From positions 1 through 21,424 of the IMG/VR virus record IMGVR_UViG_3300046451_000802: 21,424 nt of DNA. One strand, given 5' to 3'. The notes under the pieces were generated by a model that worked only from the letters and a program-made list of their open reading frames with translations, was not told where the DNA came from and searched no databases. Below, one piece after another: positions 20,563 through 21,424 of the stretch (within the stretch, counting starts at the first letter, position 1; each line of letters starts with the position of its first letter). Origin of the DNA: a virus. A program made the position numbers and the translations under genes.

Positions 20563-21424
20563 CGGAATCACCACTGGCAGAGACTGCGGTACTCGCAGGG
20601 ATCATGGCGGATGAAACCTCAAGGTCTTCAGCACTAGCAATGGAGCATCTGACCGTTGATGATTTCACCAACGACACTAACAGGACTCTCTTTGAGGCGT
20701 GCCGCACGCTAACTGCCCCGTTCAACGAGATAGACGTGGCGATTGAATCAGGTCTGAATGCCGACTGCATGGAAATATCCAGCCGCCACGGTGGAGGCGA
20801 CATCATGCGGTACATTGATTTGCTCATTGCCTCCAGACAAACCACCCAAGTGCGTGCCGCATTGCTACGAGCAACCGACTCACTGGCAGAGGGAGATCCG
20901 CAAGAAGTAGCTTCAGCTTTCATAGCAAGTTGCTCCGGCGCTTTAGCGTCACGACGTCACGCCATCTCATGTGGGATCGCTGTAAAATCCGCACTTGCCG
21001 ATTTCTTAGCGACTAACGAAGGAGGTGCAAACGCGCTGCCGACCGGCTTCAACTGCATGGATGAACTTCTTGGTGGCGGCTTCAAAGCTGGCACGGTTAC
21101 GATAGTGGCCGCAAGACCTGGGGTGGGTAAATCCGCTCTCGCTTTATGGTTCACGCTTCAGACTGCAAAGCATGGCAAGAACACAGCCTTCGTGAGTTTG
21201 GAAATGAGTGCTACGGAATGCGCCGGTCGCATTTTGTGCGCTCAATCCGGGCAACGCAGGGTGTACTCCAAAGGTGGGTACTCACCCCAAAGCATTTCTG
21301 AATTGCACGACACCGCCACGTCCATGAGGTCTTGGCCAATCCGATTCAAGGACGATGCGGAAGACTCAATTGATTCCATCGTAGCGTTTGTGCAAAGAGA
21401 GTCCATTGAGCGCGGAGTGGATCT
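20559..21424 (+). CDS. dnaB: DnaB-type replicative helicase, 3' truncated by window end
   Basis: ATG overlaps the previous stop (ATGA); the frame runs open to the last base, so 288 residues are seen and the C-terminal part is missing. Residues about 4-50 follow the DnaB N-terminal domain (AETAVLAGIMADE, LTVDDFTNDTNRTLFEACRT). The RecA-like ATPase domain starts at about 160: LPTGFNCMDELLGGGFKAG, then Walker A ARPGVGKSA (185-193, Lys191 and Ser192), AFVSLEMSATE (210-220) with the catalytic Glu215, and LCAQSGQRR. This is the hexameric fork helicase. Directly after a DnaT/O-like protein, it is the expected loader-helicase pair. The N-terminal domain is shorter than in E. coli DnaB. Confidence 0.88.
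   Translation, partial: MTESPLAETAVLAGIMADETSRSSALAMEHLTVDDFTNDTNRTLFEACRTLTAPFNEIDVAIESGLNADCMEISSRHGGGDIMRYIDLLIASRQTTQVRAALLRATDSLAEGDPQEVASAFIASCSGALASRRHAISCGIAVKSALADFLATNEGGANALPTGFNCMDELLGGGFKAGTVTIVAARPGVGKSALALWFTLQTAKHGKNTAFVSLEMSATECAGRILCAQSGQRRVYSKGGYSPQSISELHDTATSMRSWPIRFKDDAEDSIDSIVAFVQRESIERGVD

Noticed and set aside
20492-20923. - strand open frame of 143 codons opposite initiator and helicase genes
   Set aside because: It lies opposite the clear DnaB N-terminal domain and crosses the ATGA junction of two real genes; no motif.

Overview
This window is 21.4 kb from the genome of a tailed double-stranded DNA bacteriophage. Every gene I can support lies on the + strand. Genes are tightly packed with many ATGA, GTGA and TGATG stop/start overlaps. 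I recognise no chromosomal housekeeping genes, integrase, tRNA, rRNA, transposon or CRISPR array. The capsid gene belongs to the SU10-type major capsid family, and the virion genes (nozzle-like beta-propeller, several large internal or ejection-type proteins, no tape-measure or sheath gene) suggest a short-tailed (podovirus-like) particle. A lipoprotein with a C-terminal membrane segment, like a unimolecular spanin, points to a Gram-negative host. Host genus cannot be read from the sequence.

Layout. (1) 1-1998, capsid block: C-terminal part of a scaffold-like protein, SU10-type major capsid protein, small probable decoration protein, then a strong intrinsic terminator. (2) 2029-4885, neck and tail-fibre block: conserved small protein, head-tail connector-like protein with an embedded beta-repeat insert, two small structural proteins, a lectin-like tail fibre, and a small fibre-associated protein. 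(3) 4882-5568, candidate lysis cassette of three nested small membrane genes: u-spanin-like lipoprotein, a 48-residue lipobox/TM peptide, and a holin-like two-TM protein. No endolysin is visible. (4) 5568-17535, tail nozzle-like protein, two small proteins, then three large virion proteins of 862, 524 and 1841 residues, probably ejected with or packed around the DNA. (5) 17536-17720, non-coding late/early junction with a C-rich tract (G-quadruplex motif on the - strand) and a terminator. (6) 17721-21424, replication and recombination block: small winged-HTH protein, gp32/gp2.5-like single-strand binding protein, RecE-like PD-(D/E)XK exonuclease fused to an HTH, RusA-type Holliday-junction resolvase, an initiator/helicase-loader with a DnaT-like C-terminus, and a DnaB-type helicase cut by the window end.

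The most interesting signals are: a lambda-like origin candidate (iteron-like repeats followed by an A/T-rich stretch) inside the initiator gene; the u-spanin-like lysis cassette with a nested very short gene; the exonuclease-HTH fusion; and a CATAACT element in the leaders of three early genes. Terminase, portal, DNA polymerase and endolysin are not in the window and presumably lie outside it.
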